DNA from: Streptococcus iniae
Lineage (GTDB): Bacteria > Bacillota > Bacilli > Lactobacillales > Streptococcaceae
Assembly: GCF_030732225.1 (NCBI RefSeq)
Contig: NZ_CP132230.1
Coordinates: 834,001-898,000 of the forward strand
Direction: 5' to 3'
DNA length: 64,000 nt
Below the pieces are notes generated by a model. That model was not told the DNA's origin. It searched no databases and saw nothing but the letters and a program-made list of their open reading frames with translations. A program made the translations under genes and the position numbers. Of the stretch, positions 18,613 to 26,823 are shown one piece after another. Each line of letters starts with the position of its first letter. The first letter of the stretch is position 1.

Positions 18613-18651
18613 CCTAAAATGGGAAAAGTTTTTTAAATAGCAGAAAAAACA

Positions 18652-18680
18652 ATGAAAACAGTTTCAAAAAATGGTAAAAT
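18652..18680 (+). promoter_or_regulatory. Nitroreductase promoter with a near-consensus cre site
   Basis: TAAAAT (18675-18680) is preceded by TGG (extended -10). ATGAAAACAGTTTCA (18652-18666) matches the cre consensus at all but one position (A for G in the central CG) and covers the -35 region. Confidence 0.5.
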
Positions 18681-18720
18681 AAAGCTGTTACAGAATAAAA
18701 AATAGATGGGAAGTTTTACG

Positions 18721-19323
18721 ATGAAATTTCTAGAATTGAATAAAAAGAGACATGCTTACAAAACATTTAATGATCAAAAAGTTGATTTTAAAGATTTACG
18801 CACAGCAATTGAAATTGCAACCTTAGCTCCCAGTGCTAATAATATTCAACCTTGGAAATTTGTCATTGTTGAAGATAACAAAGAAGCCCTTGCAAAAGAC
18901 ATGGTTTTAAGCAATAAAGTACAAGTTGAAGCAGCGCAATATGTTGTTGCCATTTTCTCAGATACTGATTTAGCTTTACGCTCTCGTAAAATTGCTCGCA
19001 TTGGCGCAAAATCTTTACCAGACGATATGATTGCTTATTACATGGAAACATTACCAAAACGCTATGCTCAGTTTGATGAGAAGACTGTTAGTGACTACTT
19101 GTCACTTAATACAGGTTTAGTTGCTATGAATCTTGTGATGGCTTTGACTGACCAAAAAATTGCTTCAAACATGATTTTAGGTTTTGATAAAGCAACAGCT
19201 AACGACATTTTGGATATTGATCCTCGTTTTAGACCAGAAATTTTAATTACTGTTGGTTACAGCGATGATAAACCAGAACCTACTTATCGTCTTCCAGTTG
19301 ATGAGTTAATTGAGCGTCGTTAA
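18721..19323 (+). CDS. Nitroreductase family protein (FMN-dependent)
   Basis: A 200-residue flavin oxidoreductase. The FMN-binding N-terminal motif is NKKRHAYKTFND, and APSANNIQPWKFVIVED is the second signature. The reduced substrate (nitro compound or quinone) is not predictable. The ATG at 18721 has GGGAAG about 9 bases upstream; an in-frame ATG at 18706 has no ribosome binding site and is rejected. The promoter carries a near-consensus cre site. Confidence 0.88.
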   Translation: MKFLELNKKRHAYKTFNDQKVDFKDLRTAIEIATLAPSANNIQPWKFVIVEDNKEALAKDMVLSNKVQVEAAQYVVAIFSDTDLALRSRKIARIGAKSLPDDMIAYYMETLPKRYAQFDEKTVSDYLSLNTGLVAMNLVMALTDQKIASNMILGFDKATANDILDIDPRFRPEILITVGYSDDKPEPTYRLPVDELIERR

Positions 19324-19349
19324 TTTTCTAAGCAATTTTAATGCAAACA

Positions 19350-19358
19350 TGCTATAAT
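19350..19358 (+). promoter_or_regulatory. pepV promoter (extended -10)
   Basis: TGCTATAAT with TATAAT at 19353-19358, followed by an ~80-base leader. Confidence 0.65.
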
Positions 19359-19385
19359 GATAGCCATAAATGAATTAGTGAGAGT

Positions 19386-19412
19386 ATAAGTTGTATTGAT
19401 GATACAACTTAT
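19386..19412 (+). other. Perfect 11-bp hairpin in the pepV leader
   Basis: ATAAGTTGTAT (19386-19396), loop TGATG, ATACAACTTAT (19402-19412). It sits in the transcribed leader between the -10 and the ribosome binding site and has no following T run, so it is not a terminator. A mRNA stability or binding element is possible. Confidence 0.75.
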
Positions 19413-19439
19413 TCCCATTTAAAGATAAGGAGACAGTGA

Positions 19440-20843
19440 ATGATTGATTTTAAAGCAGAAGTTGACAAACGAAAAGAAGTCATGCTAGATGATTTAATCA
19501 GTTTATTACGGATTAATTCAGAACGCGATGACAGTCAAGTGGATGACAAACAGCCATTTGGTCCTGGGCCTGTTAAAGCCTTAGAACATTTCTTAGCAAT
19601 GGCTGAGCGCGATGGCTACAAAACCCGTAACATTGATAATTACGCAGGTGATTTTGAATTTGGTCAAGGAGATGAGGTTCTTGGTATTTTTGGTCACTTA
19701 GATGTGGTCCCTGCTGGAAGTGGTTGGGACACGGATCCTTATGAACCAGTCATTAAAGATGATAGAATTTATGCGCGTGGCTCATCAGATGATAAAGGAC
19801 CAACACTTGCGTGTTACTATGCTCTTAAAATCATCAAAGAATTGGACTTGCCAGTTTCTAAAAAAGTTCGTTTTATTGTTGGAACGGATGAAGAATCTGG
19901 TTGGGGAGACATGGATTACTATTTTGCACATAATGGCTTGAAAAATCCAGACTTTGGCTTCTCGCCTGATGCAGAATTCCCAATCATCAATGGGGAAAAA
20001 GGTAATATCACGGAGTACCTTCATTTTGAAGGTGAAAATACAGGTGCCTTTGCTCTGCATAGCTTTAAAGGTGGGTTAAGAGATAATATGGTGCCTGAAT
20101 CTGCCACAGCAGTAATCACTGCATCTCACCCACTCAATGTTTTAGAAGCTGCACTCACACAGTTTTTATCAGAAAACAATCTTAAAGGTTCACTAAAAGC
20201 ATTAGATGATAAGGTTGAGCTTACAGTCATTGGTAAATCGGCTCATGGCTCAACACCAGAAGCTGGTGTCAATGGTGCAACATTCTTAGCAAAATTCCTA
20301 AATCAGTTTGCCTTTGAAGGACCTGCAAAAGCTTTCTTAAGTATTGCTGGAAACACTTTACATGAGGATTTTGATGCTAAAAAACTTGGTTTAGCCTTTT
20401 CTGATGCTAAAATGGGTGCCCTTAGCATGAATGCTGGCGTCTTCTCATTTGATGCTAACTCAAATGACAATACTATTGCCCTTAACTTCCGTTATCCAAA
20501 AGGGATTGATTCTTTTGTTATCAAGGCTGGCTTGGAAAACCTAAAAGGCATTACGCAAGTCACCTTATCAGAGCACGAGCATACACCACATTATGTGCCA
20601 ATGGAAGATGAATTGGTTTCAACGCTCCTTGCTGTTTATGAAAAACAAACGGGATTTAAAGGTTATGAACAAGTCATTGGTGGAGGGACATTTGGACGTC
20701 TCCTTGAACGTGGCGTTGCCTTTGGAGCCATGTTCCCAGGTGATGAAAATACCATGCACCAAGCTAATGAGTATATGCCATTAGAGAATATCTTCCGCTC
20801 AGCTGCTATTTATGCAGAAGCTATCTATGAATTGATTAAATAA
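19440..20843 (+). CDS. pepV: Dipeptidase PepV (M20 zinc peptidase)
   Basis: A 467-residue cytoplasmic dipeptidase of the M20 family, normal length for PepV. Metal and catalytic motifs are FGHLDVVPAG, ARGSSDDKGP and GTDEESGWGDMDYY; the C-terminal GGGTFGRL and the late histidine complete the site. It releases amino acids from dipeptides taken up by the cell. AAGGAG precedes the ATG. It has its own promoter and leader hairpin and a strong terminator. Confidence 0.96.
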   Translation: MIDFKAEVDKRKEVMLDDLISLLRINSERDDSQVDDKQPFGPGPVKALEHFLAMAERDGYKTRNIDNYAGDFEFGQGDEVLGIFGHLDVVPAGSGWDTDPYEPVIKDDRIYARGSSDDKGPTLACYYALKIIKELDLPVSKKVRFIVGTDEESGWGDMDYYFAHNGLKNPDFGFSPDAEFPIINGEKGNITEYLHFEGENTGAFALHSFKGGLRDNMVPESATAVITASHPLNVLEAALTQFLSENNLKGSLKALDDKVELTVIGKSAHGSTPEAGVNGATFLAKFLNQFAFEGPAKAFLSIAGNTLHEDFDAKKLGLAFSDAKMGALSMNAGVFSFDANSNDNTIALNFRYPKGIDSFVIKAGLENLKGITQVTLSEHEHTPHYVPMEDELVSTLLAVYEKQTGFKGYEQVIGGGTFGRLLERGVAFGAMFPGDENTMHQANEYMPLENIFRSAAIYAEAIYELIK

Positions 20844-20848
20844 AATAA

Positions 20849-20876
20849 AAAAATGAACTCGAAAGGGTTCATTTTT
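20849..20876 (+). terminator. pepV terminator
   Basis: AAAAATGAACTC pairs with GGGTTCATTTTT (one T-G pair) closed by a GAAA tetraloop. Confidence 0.92.
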
Positions 20877-20973
20877 GCGTGGTCTCTATTAGGCATCTTG
20901 TTTTAGAATTGGGATAGATAAAAGGTTTGGTAACCCTTTTATGCTGATTTTCAAGAAATAAGTGAAAAATCAG

Positions 20974-20988
20974 GTCCACTGGACTTTT
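20974..20988. repeat. Copy of GTCCACTGGACTTTT beside the mnmE terminator
   Basis: GTCCACTGGACTTTT at 20974-20988 recurs exactly at 21026-21040, where it forms the mnmE terminator. The inner GTCCA-C-TGGAC is an inverted repeat. Confidence 0.7.
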
Positions 20989-21019
20989 AGCCTCACTTTT
21001 CAATTTCTAGGTTCGGGAT

Positions 21020-21042
21020 AAAAAAGTCCACTGGACTTTTTT
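21020..21042 (-). terminator. mnmE terminator
   Basis: A nearly perfect palindrome, AAAAAAGTCCA-C-TGGACTTTTTT, overlapping the mnmE stop. On the minus strand the T run follows the stem. Confidence 0.85.
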
Positions 21043-22417
21043 ATTTTCCTAAACAGAACTGGCTAAAGAGTTGGGTGATTAATTCATCGGGGGCGGCTTC
21101 TCCTGTGATTTCTCCGAGGATTTCCCATGTTCTTGTTAAATCAACTTGCAAGAGGTCAACTGGCATTCCTAGTGCGAGGCCTTCATTAACAGCCTGTAGG
21201 CTTTCAACAGCTTTTTCAATCAATGAAATATGGCGAGCATTTGATAAATAGGTGGCATCTTGTTCGACAAGGCCGGTATTATCAAAGAAAAGCTGATTAA
21301 TACGATCTTCAATAAGGTCAATATTGTCATTGTTCAAGACCGAAATGTGAATGCAATCTTCAGGAAGTTGCTCAGTTTCAATAGCTTGAGGAAGGTCTGT
21401 TTTGTTAAGTAGTACAATGCGATTTGAGCCCTTGCTGAGTTCAAGAAGTGCTTTGTCTTGTTCAGTTAGTGGTTCAGAGCTGTTAAGAACGAGCAGTACA
21501 AGGTCAGCTTCACCTAAAGCCTTTTTAGAGCGTTCAACACCAATTTTTTCAACCAAATCATCGGTTTCACGAATTCCTGCGGTATCAACTAGTTTTAGGG
21601 GCACGCCTTTGATGTTGACATATTCTTCAATGACGTCACGTGTTGTACCAGCGATGTCTGTAACAATAGCTTTTTCTTCACGAAGTAGGTTGTTAAGAAG
21701 GCTTGATTTTCCAACATTTGGACGACCAATGATAGCAGTAGAGAGTCCCTCTCTTAAGATTTTCCCACGTTTTGCAGTTCTTAGTAAGTTTTCAAGCAGT
21801 GTCTGAAATTCGTGTGTTTTTTCACGCATCAAAGCTGTTGTCATTTCTTCGACATCATCATATTCAGGATAGTCAATGTTCACTTCAACTTGAGCTAGGG
21901 TATTCAAAATCTCTTGTCTGGTACTATTAATTAATTGTGATAGGGAGCCATCTAGTTGTTTAACAGCAATGTTCATGGCTTTATCAGTTTTAGCACGGAT
22001 AATATCCATGACAGCTTCAGCTTGGGTTAAATCCACGCGACCATTTAAAAAAGCACGCTTTGTGAATTCTCCAGGCTCTGCCATTCGAGCACCGTGCTTA
22101 ATCAGTAATTGCAAAATGTCATTGGTAACAGCAATCCCACCGTGGGTATTAATTTCGACCACATTTTCCCTTGTAAAGGTTTTAGGAGCCAACATGACAG
22201 AAACCATGACTTCATCAATAACTTTTTGTGTCATAGGGTCACAAATATGCCCATAGTTGATGGTATGGGATGCAACTGAAGCCAAGTCTTTTCCTTTGAA
22301 AACTTTTTTAGCAATGTTTAGGGCATCTGTACCTGAAAGTCGGACGATGCCGATGGCACCCTCACCAAGAGGAGTGGAGATAGCGGTAATTGTATCAAAT
22401 TCTTTAGTTATACTCAT
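21041..22417 (-). CDS. mnmE: tRNA modification GTPase MnmE (TrmE)
   Basis: A 458-residue GTPase that works with MnmG to modify U34 of tRNAs. The N-terminal tetrahydrofolate-binding domain is followed by the G domain: G1 [10 protein letters not shown]2/K-loop region IAGTTRD, G3 DTAGI, G4 NKTD. The protein ends FCLGK, the conserved C-x-G-K terminus with its cysteine. Length is normal. It is the only minus-strand gene between 5.9 and 27.6 kb and appears monocistronic. Confidence 0.97.
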   Translation of the reverse strand: MSITKEFDTITAISTPLGEGAIGIVRLSGTDALNIAKKVFKGKDLASVASHTINYGHICDPMTQKVIDEVMVSVMLAPKTFTRENVVEINTHGGIAVTNDILQLLIKHGARMAEPGEFTKRAFLNGRVDLTQAEAVMDIIRAKTDKAMNIAVKQLDGSLSQLINSTRQEILNTLAQVEVNIDYPEYDDVEEMTTALMREKTHEFQTLLENLLRTAKRGKILREGLSTAIIGRPNVGKSSLLNNLLREEKAIVTDIAGTTRDVIEEYVNIKGVPLKLVDTAGIRETDDLVEKIGVERSKKALGEADLVLLVLNSSEPLTEQDKALLELSKGSNRIVLLNKTDLPQAIETEQLPEDCIHISVLNNDNIDLIEDRINQLFFDNTGLVEQDATYLSNARHISLIEKAVESLQAVNEGLALGMPVDLLQVDLTRTWEILGEITGEAAPDELITQLFSQFCLGK

Positions 22418-22514
22418 GCCTTTATTTTAGAATAAGTCTCAAGAGAAAGCAAGGCTTTGCTCTAAGAACAGGGGATGCTTTTTATAAATTTTCTTAGAAA
22501 GTTAGAGATTTCCG

Positions 22515-22543
22515 TTAACAAGTTGGCGCTTTCATGGTATAAT
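22515..22543 (+). promoter_or_regulatory. rpiA promoter
   Basis: -35 TTAACA (22515-22520), 17-bp spacer, -10 TATAAT (22538-22543) with TGG directly before it. Confidence 0.75.
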
Positions 22544-22582
22544 AAGGTGCTAAAGACTCAATTTTATTTTCTAGGAGGAATC

Positions 22583-23272
22583 ATGGAAGCACTAAAAAAA
22601 ATTGCGGGTGTAACAGCTGCGCAGTATGTCGAAGATGGAATGGTTGTCGGTTTGGGAACCGGTTCAACGGCTTATTATTTCGTTGAGGAAATTGGACGAC
22701 GTATCAATGAAGAAGGCCTCCAAGTGGTTGGGGTTACGACTTCAAGTGTGACCACTCAACAAGCTCAAGAGCTTGGCATTCCTTTAAAATCAGTTGATGA
22801 GATTGATAGCATTGATGTGACTGTAGATGGCGCTGACGAAGTGGACCAAGCTTTTAATGGCATTAAAGGTGGCGGAGCAGCACTCTTGATGGAAAAAATC
22901 GTAGCTACACCAACCAATGACTATATCTGGGTGGTTGATGAAAGCAAGATGGTCAACCATTTAGGTGCCTTTAAGCTTCCTGTTGAAGTCATTCAATATG
23001 GAGCAGAGCGTCTCTTTCGTGTGTTTGAAAAAGAGGGATTTAAACCTTCTTTTAGAATGAAAGGTGACAATCGTCTAGTAACTGATATGCAAAATTTCAT
23101 CATTGACCTAGATCTAAAATGTATTGAGGATCCATTTGCATTTGGTGACATGCTTGATCGAACCGTTGGTGTTGTTGAACATGGTCTGTTTAATGGCATG
23201 GTTGATAAAGTTATTGTGGCTGGAAAAGATGGCGTCAAGGTTTTAGAAGCTAATAAAAAGAAAGAGTCTTAA
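22583..23272 (+). CDS. rpiA: Ribose-5-phosphate isomerase A
   Basis: A 229-residue RpiA interconverting ribose-5-phosphate and ribulose-5-phosphate. The motifs are [24 protein letters not shown] and [12 protein letters not shown]. The ATG at 22583 follows AGGAGG; a longer in-frame reading would begin before the promoter. It heads the cluster rpiA-deoB-arsC-like-punA-deoD and feeds ribose phosphate from nucleosides into the pentose phosphate pathway. Confidence 0.96.
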   Translation: MEALKKIAGVTAAQYVEDGMVVGLGTGSTAYYFVEEIGRRINEEGLQVVGVTTSSVTTQQAQELGIPLKSVDEIDSIDVTVDGADEVDQAFNGIKGGGAALLMEKIVATPTNDYIWVVDESKMVNHLGAFKLPVEVIQYGAERLFRVFEKEGFKPSFRMKGDNRLVTDMQNFIIDLDLKCIEDPFAFGDMLDRTVGVVEHGLFNGMVDKVIVAGKDGVKVLEANKKKES

Positions 23273-23334
23273 TTAGCAGTATTATTATATAGGTTTTAGG
23301 GAGCCAACCGTAACCTCCCTTAGATTGGAGACTT

Positions 23335-24546
23335 ATGTCAACATTTAGTCGTATTCACTTAGTCGTTTTAGATTCTGTCGGAATTGGTGCTGCACCAGAT
23401 TCAGATAAATTCTTTAATGCAGGTGTGGCTGACACAGAATCAGATACTCTTGGCCATATTTCAGAAACTGTAGGATTGTCAGTTCCTAACATGGCTAAAA
23501 TTGGTCTAGGAAATATCCCTCGTCCAGAAGCCTTAAAGACAGTACCTGCTGAAGACAACCCAAGCGGCTATGCTACAAAATTAGAAGAAGTATCACTTGG
23601 TAAAGATACAATGACAGGTCACTGGGAAATCATGGGCTTGAACATTACAGAACCATTTGATACTTTCTGGGACGGATTCCCTGAAGACATTTTAACAAAA
23701 ATTGAGGAATTTTCTGGCCGTAAGGTAATCCGTGAAGCAAATAAACCTTATTCTGGAACAGCTGTTATTGATGACTTTGGCCCTCGCCAAATGGAAACTG
23801 GTGAACTTATTGTTTACACATCAGCGGACCCTGTTCTACAAATTGCTGCTCATGAAGACATCATTCCTTTAGATGAACTTTACCGTATTTGTGAATATGC
23901 TCGTTCAATCACTTTAGAACGTCCAGCGCTTTTAGGCCGTATTATTGCACGTCCTTATGTGGGAGATCCAGGAAACTTCACACGTACCTCAAACCGTCAT
24001 GACTATGCTGTGTCACCTTTCCAAGATACTGTTTTGAATAAATTGGCTGACGCAGGTATTCCAACTTATGCTGTCGGAAAAATCAATGACATTTTCAACG
24101 GTTCTGGAATTACTAATGATATGGGCCACAATAAATCTAATAGCCATGGTGTTGATACCTTGATTAAAACATTACAGTTGCCTGAATTCACAAAAGGTTT
24201 CTCATTTACTAACCTTGTAGATTTTGACGCTATGTATGGTCACCGTCGTGATTCAGAAGGCTACCGTGATTGCTTACATGAATTTGACCAACGTTTGCCT
24301 GAAATTATCGCAAACATGAAAGAAGATGATTTACTTCTTATCACTGCAGACCATGGAAACGACCCAACTTATGTTGGTACTGACCATACGCGTGAGTATA
24401 TCCCATTGTTGGCTTACTCAGCATCATTTAAAGCTAATGGCTTGATTTCTCAAGGGCATTTTGCTGATATTTCAGCGACAGTTGCTGAAAACTTTGGTGT
24501 TGACAAAGCAATGATTGGAAACAGTTTCTTATCTGAATTGGTTTAA
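23335..24546 (+). CDS. deoB: Phosphopentomutase
   Basis: A 403-residue DeoB of the alkaline-phosphatase superfamily. It converts (deoxy)ribose-1-phosphate made by the nucleoside phosphorylases downstream into the 5-phosphate used by RpiA. Motifs: [12 protein letters not shown] at the N-terminus, [14 protein letters not shown] with the phosphorylated threonine, and [19 protein letters not shown] with metal ligands. TTGGAG precedes the ATG. Co-transcription with its neighbours is likely. Confidence 0.97.
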   Translation: MSTFSRIHLVVLDSVGIGAAPDSDKFFNAGVADTESDTLGHISETVGLSVPNMAKIGLGNIPRPEALKTVPAEDNPSGYATKLEEVSLGKDTMTGHWEIMGLNITEPFDTFWDGFPEDILTKIEEFSGRKVIREANKPYSGTAVIDDFGPRQMETGELIVYTSADPVLQIAAHEDIIPLDELYRICEYARSITLERPALLGRIIARPYVGDPGNFTRTSNRHDYAVSPFQDTVLNKLADAGIPTYAVGKINDIFNGSGITNDMGHNKSNSHGVDTLIKTLQLPEFTKGFSFTNLVDFDAMYGHRRDSEGYRDCLHEFDQRLPEIIANMKEDDLLLITADHGNDPTYVGTDHTREYIPLLAYSASFKANGLISQGHFADISATVAENFGVDKAMIGNSFLSELV

Positions 24547-24562
24547 GAAAGGTTAAATTCTG

Positions 24563-24970
24563 ATGGAAGAGATAACCATTTACCACAACCCTAACTGTGG
24601 CACTTCACGCAATGTATTAGCGATGATTCGTCATGCAGGGATTGAACCTAAAGTTATTGAATACCTGATTGACCCGCCGACACGACAAGAATTGGTTCAA
24701 CTCATTTCTGATTGTGGCCTGACTGCCAAACAGGTTCTGCGCAGCAATGTACCAGAATATGAAAAACATGCTTTAGGCAGAGACGATGTTTCTCAAGAGG
24801 AACTTGTTGATGCCATGATGCAAGACCCGATTTTAATTAATCGTCCGATTGTGGTTACTTCGCGTGGTACAAGATTGTGTCGTCCATCTGAAGAAGTGTT
24901 GCAAATACTGCCTGTTCCTTTTCCTAGTCCATTTGTTAAGGAAAATGGTCAGGTCATATATGCTAGGTAA
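24563..24970 (+). CDS. arsC: ArsC-type thioredoxin-fold reductase
   Basis: A 135-residue protein of the glutaredoxin-coupled arsenate reductase class. The catalytic cysteine is in YHNPNCGTSRNVL (C12 or 13), and RPIVVTSRGTRLCRP carries the conserved arginine. It is the size of E. coli ArsC. No ars regulator or efflux gene is near; it lies 16 bases after deoB and 18 before punA, so it belongs to the nucleoside operon. Whether arsenate is its substrate is uncertain. Confidence 0.82.
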   Translation: MEEITIYHNPNCGTSRNVLAMIRHAGIEPKVIEYLIDPPTRQELVQLISDCGLTAKQVLRSNVPEYEKHALGRDDVSQEELVDAMMQDPILINRPIVVTSRGTRLCRPSEEVLQILPVPFPSPFVKENGQVIYAR

Positions 24971-24988
24971 TGATAGAGGAGATTTGAG

Positions 24989-25798
24989 ATGTCATTGATG
25001 ACAAAAATTAATGAAACGAAAGCTTATTTACAAACTAAAGGCGTTGAACTTCCTGAATTTGGTCTTATCTTAGGATCAGGTTTGGGAGAATTAGCAGAAG
25101 AAATTGAAAATGCTATTGTTATTGACTACGCTGATATTCCTAACTGGGGCCAATCTACAGTTGTTGGTCATGCTGGAAAATTAGTTTATGGTGATTTATC
25201 AGGTCGTAAGGTTTTAGCTTTGCAAGGTCGTTTCCATTTTTACGAAGGCAATCCTCTTGAAGTGGTAACATTCCCGGTACGTGTCATGAAAGCTCTTGGG
25301 TGTCAAGGGATTATTGTAACTAATGCTGCGGGTGGTATTACTTATGGTCCAGGTACTTTGATGGCTATTACTGACCACATTAACATGACAGGGAATAACC
25401 CATTAATGGGTGAAAATCTTGATGAATTTGGGCTTCGTTTCCCAGACATGTCAGATGCTTACACAGCTTCATACCGTCAAATTGCTAATCAAGTTGCTAA
25501 TCAAATGGGCATCAAACTTGAAGGTGGTGTTTACATTGGTGTGACTGGACCTACTTATGAAACACCTGCTGAAATTCGTGCTTTTAAAACAATGGGTGCT
25601 GATGCAGTTGGAATGTCAACAGTTCCAGAAGTTATCGTGGCTGCACATTCAGGCATGAAAGTGCTCGGCATTTCTGCTATCACAAACTTTGCAGCTGGTT
25701 TCCAATCTGAATTGAACCATGAAGAAGTAGTTGAAGTCACAGAACAAATTAAAGAAAACTTCAAAGGCTTAATCAAAGCTATTTTGGTTGAATTATAA
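24989..25798 (+). CDS. punA: Purine nucleoside phosphorylase, trimeric type
   Basis: A 269-residue PNP of the trimeric family acting on guanosine and inosine. Phosphate and base-binding motifs: ILGSGLGELAEEI, VVGHAGKLVYG, LQGRFHFYEG, and GPTYETPAEIRAFKTMGADAVGMSTVPE. AGAGGAG precedes the ATG. The ribose-1-phosphate produced goes to DeoB upstream. Confidence 0.96.
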   Translation: MSLMTKINETKAYLQTKGVELPEFGLILGSGLGELAEEIENAIVIDYADIPNWGQSTVVGHAGKLVYGDLSGRKVLALQGRFHFYEGNPLEVVTFPVRVMKALGCQGIIVTNAAGGITYGPGTLMAITDHINMTGNNPLMGENLDEFGLRFPDMSDAYTASYRQIANQVANQMGIKLEGGVYIGVTGPTYETPAEIRAFKTMGADAVGMSTVPEVIVAAHSGMKVLGISAITNFAAGFQSELNHEEVVEVTEQIKENFKGLIKAILVEL

Positions 25799-25803
25799 AA
25801 CAA

Positions 25804-25849
25804 AGAAAAGTAAGGGTGCGAGTTCAGATATTTGAACTCGGGCTAACTT
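25804..25849 (+). repeat. Short repeat with hairpin, copy 1 of a 46-bp direct repeat
   Basis: GAAAAGTAAGGGTGCGAGTT begins a ~46-bp sequence repeated at 25970-26014. It contains the hairpin CGAGTTCA-GATATT-TGAACTCG, then GGGCTAA. Confidence 0.85.
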
Positions 25850-25865
25850 ATCAAAAATAAAAACA

Positions 25866-25962
25866 AGAAAGGAACTGAAGCTGTAGCAAACATCCAGTGG
25901 ATGCTTGCTATCCTTGTCCCAGAAACCTGTAAGACAAGGAAAAGTTTGGAAAAAAGTTCCTA
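25866..25962 (+). other. Structured segment enclosed by the two direct repeats
   Basis: The RNA could fold into a branched structure. An outer stem GGAACT/AGTTCC (25871-25876 with ~25955-25960) encloses two hairpins: TAGCAA-A-CATCC with GGATG-C-TTGCTA, and CCTTGTC with GACAAGG. The opening GAAAGGAACTGAA recurs at 57628 upstream of parC. Confidence 0.6.
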
Positions 25963-25969
25963 AAAACAA

Positions 25970-26109
25970 AGAAAGGTAAGGGTGCGAGTTCAGATATTTG
26001 AACTTGGGCTAAGGACTTGGTCAAAAAGATAAGTTTCTTAGAAAATCAGGATTTTCTATCAACTTCCTATTTTGACTGTGTCCTTTTAACGCCCTTAGTA
26101 TCATTTATT
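25970..26109 (+). repeat. Repeat copy 2 and hairpin block running to the deoD start codon
   Basis: The second copy of the 46-bp repeat (25970-26014) is followed by TCAAAAAGATAAGTTTCTTA and the hairpin TAGAAAAT-CAGG-ATTTTCTA (26039-26058). Then comes TATTTTGACTGTGTCCTTTT up to the ATG at 26110. The same block, with sequence differences, precedes parC at 57644-57744. No Shine-Dalgarno sequence is present before deoD. Confidence 0.8.
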
Positions 26110-26823
26110 ATGTCTATTCATATTTCTGCGGCTCCTGGTGAGATTGCTGATAAAATTCTTCTTCCTGGGGATCCTCTTCGTGCTAAGTTTATTGCGGAAA
26201 ATTTCCTTGAGGATGCTGTTTGTTTCAATGAAATTCGTGGTATGCTTGGCTATACTGGTACTTATAAAGGGCACCGTGTTTCTGTGATGGGAACTGGTAT
26301 GGGAATGCCTTCGATTTCTATTTATGCGCGTGAATTGATTGTTGATTATGGTGTTAAAACCTTGATTCGTGTGGGTACTGCGGGTGCTATCGACCCTAAT
26401 GTTCATGTTCGTGAACTTGTTCTTGCCCAAGCTGCAGCAACTAATTCAAATATTATCCGTAACGATTTTCCAGAGTTTGATTTCCCACAAATTGCTGACT
26501 TTGGGCTTTTGGATAAGGCTTACCATATTGCGAAAGAGCTTGGCATGACAACACACGTTGGTAATGTATTATCTTCAGATGTCTTTTACTCAAATATGCC
26601 TGAACGTAATATGGCTTTGGGTAAATTTGGTGTTAAAGCCATTGAAATGGAAGCAGCTGCACTTTATTATTTAGTAGCACAACATGGTGTTAAAGCTCTT
26701 GGAATCATGACTATTTCAGATAACTTGAACGACCCAAGTGAAGACACAAGTGCAAAAGAACGTCAAACAACCTTCACTGACATGATGCAAGTTGGCCTTG
26801 AAACCTTAATTGCAAATGATTAA
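26110..26823 (+). CDS. deoD: Purine nucleoside phosphorylase, hexameric DeoD type
   Basis: A 237-residue DeoD-type PNP acting on adenosine, inosine and guanosine nucleosides. It begins [26 protein letters not shown], with the phosphate-binding RVGTAGAI and the signature [13 protein letters not shown]. The ATG at 26110 matches the conserved N-terminus. An in-frame extension to 26017 runs through the upstream repeat and is not family sequence. No ribosome binding site is visible before the ATG. The end overlaps the next gene by 8 bases. Confidence 0.95.
   Translation: MSIHISAAPGEIADKILLPGDPLRAKFIAENFLEDAVCFNEIRGMLGYTGTYKGHRVSVMGTGMGMPSISIYARELIVDYGVKTLIRVGTAGAIDPNVHVRELVLAQAAATNSNIIRNDFPEFDFPQIADFGLLDKAYHIAKELGMTTHVGNVLSSDVFYSNMPERNMALGKFGVKAIEMEAAALYYLVAQHGVKALGIMTISDNLNDPSEDTSAKERQTTFTDMMQVGLETLIAND

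Noticed and set aside
21402..22256. Two plus-strand frames opposite mnmE
   Set aside because: Shadows of the mnmE coding strand; serine-rich translations without homology features.
26017..26109. N-terminal extension of DeoD ([11 protein letters not shown]...)
   Set aside because: It is encoded by the upstream repeat; the family N-terminus begins at 26110.
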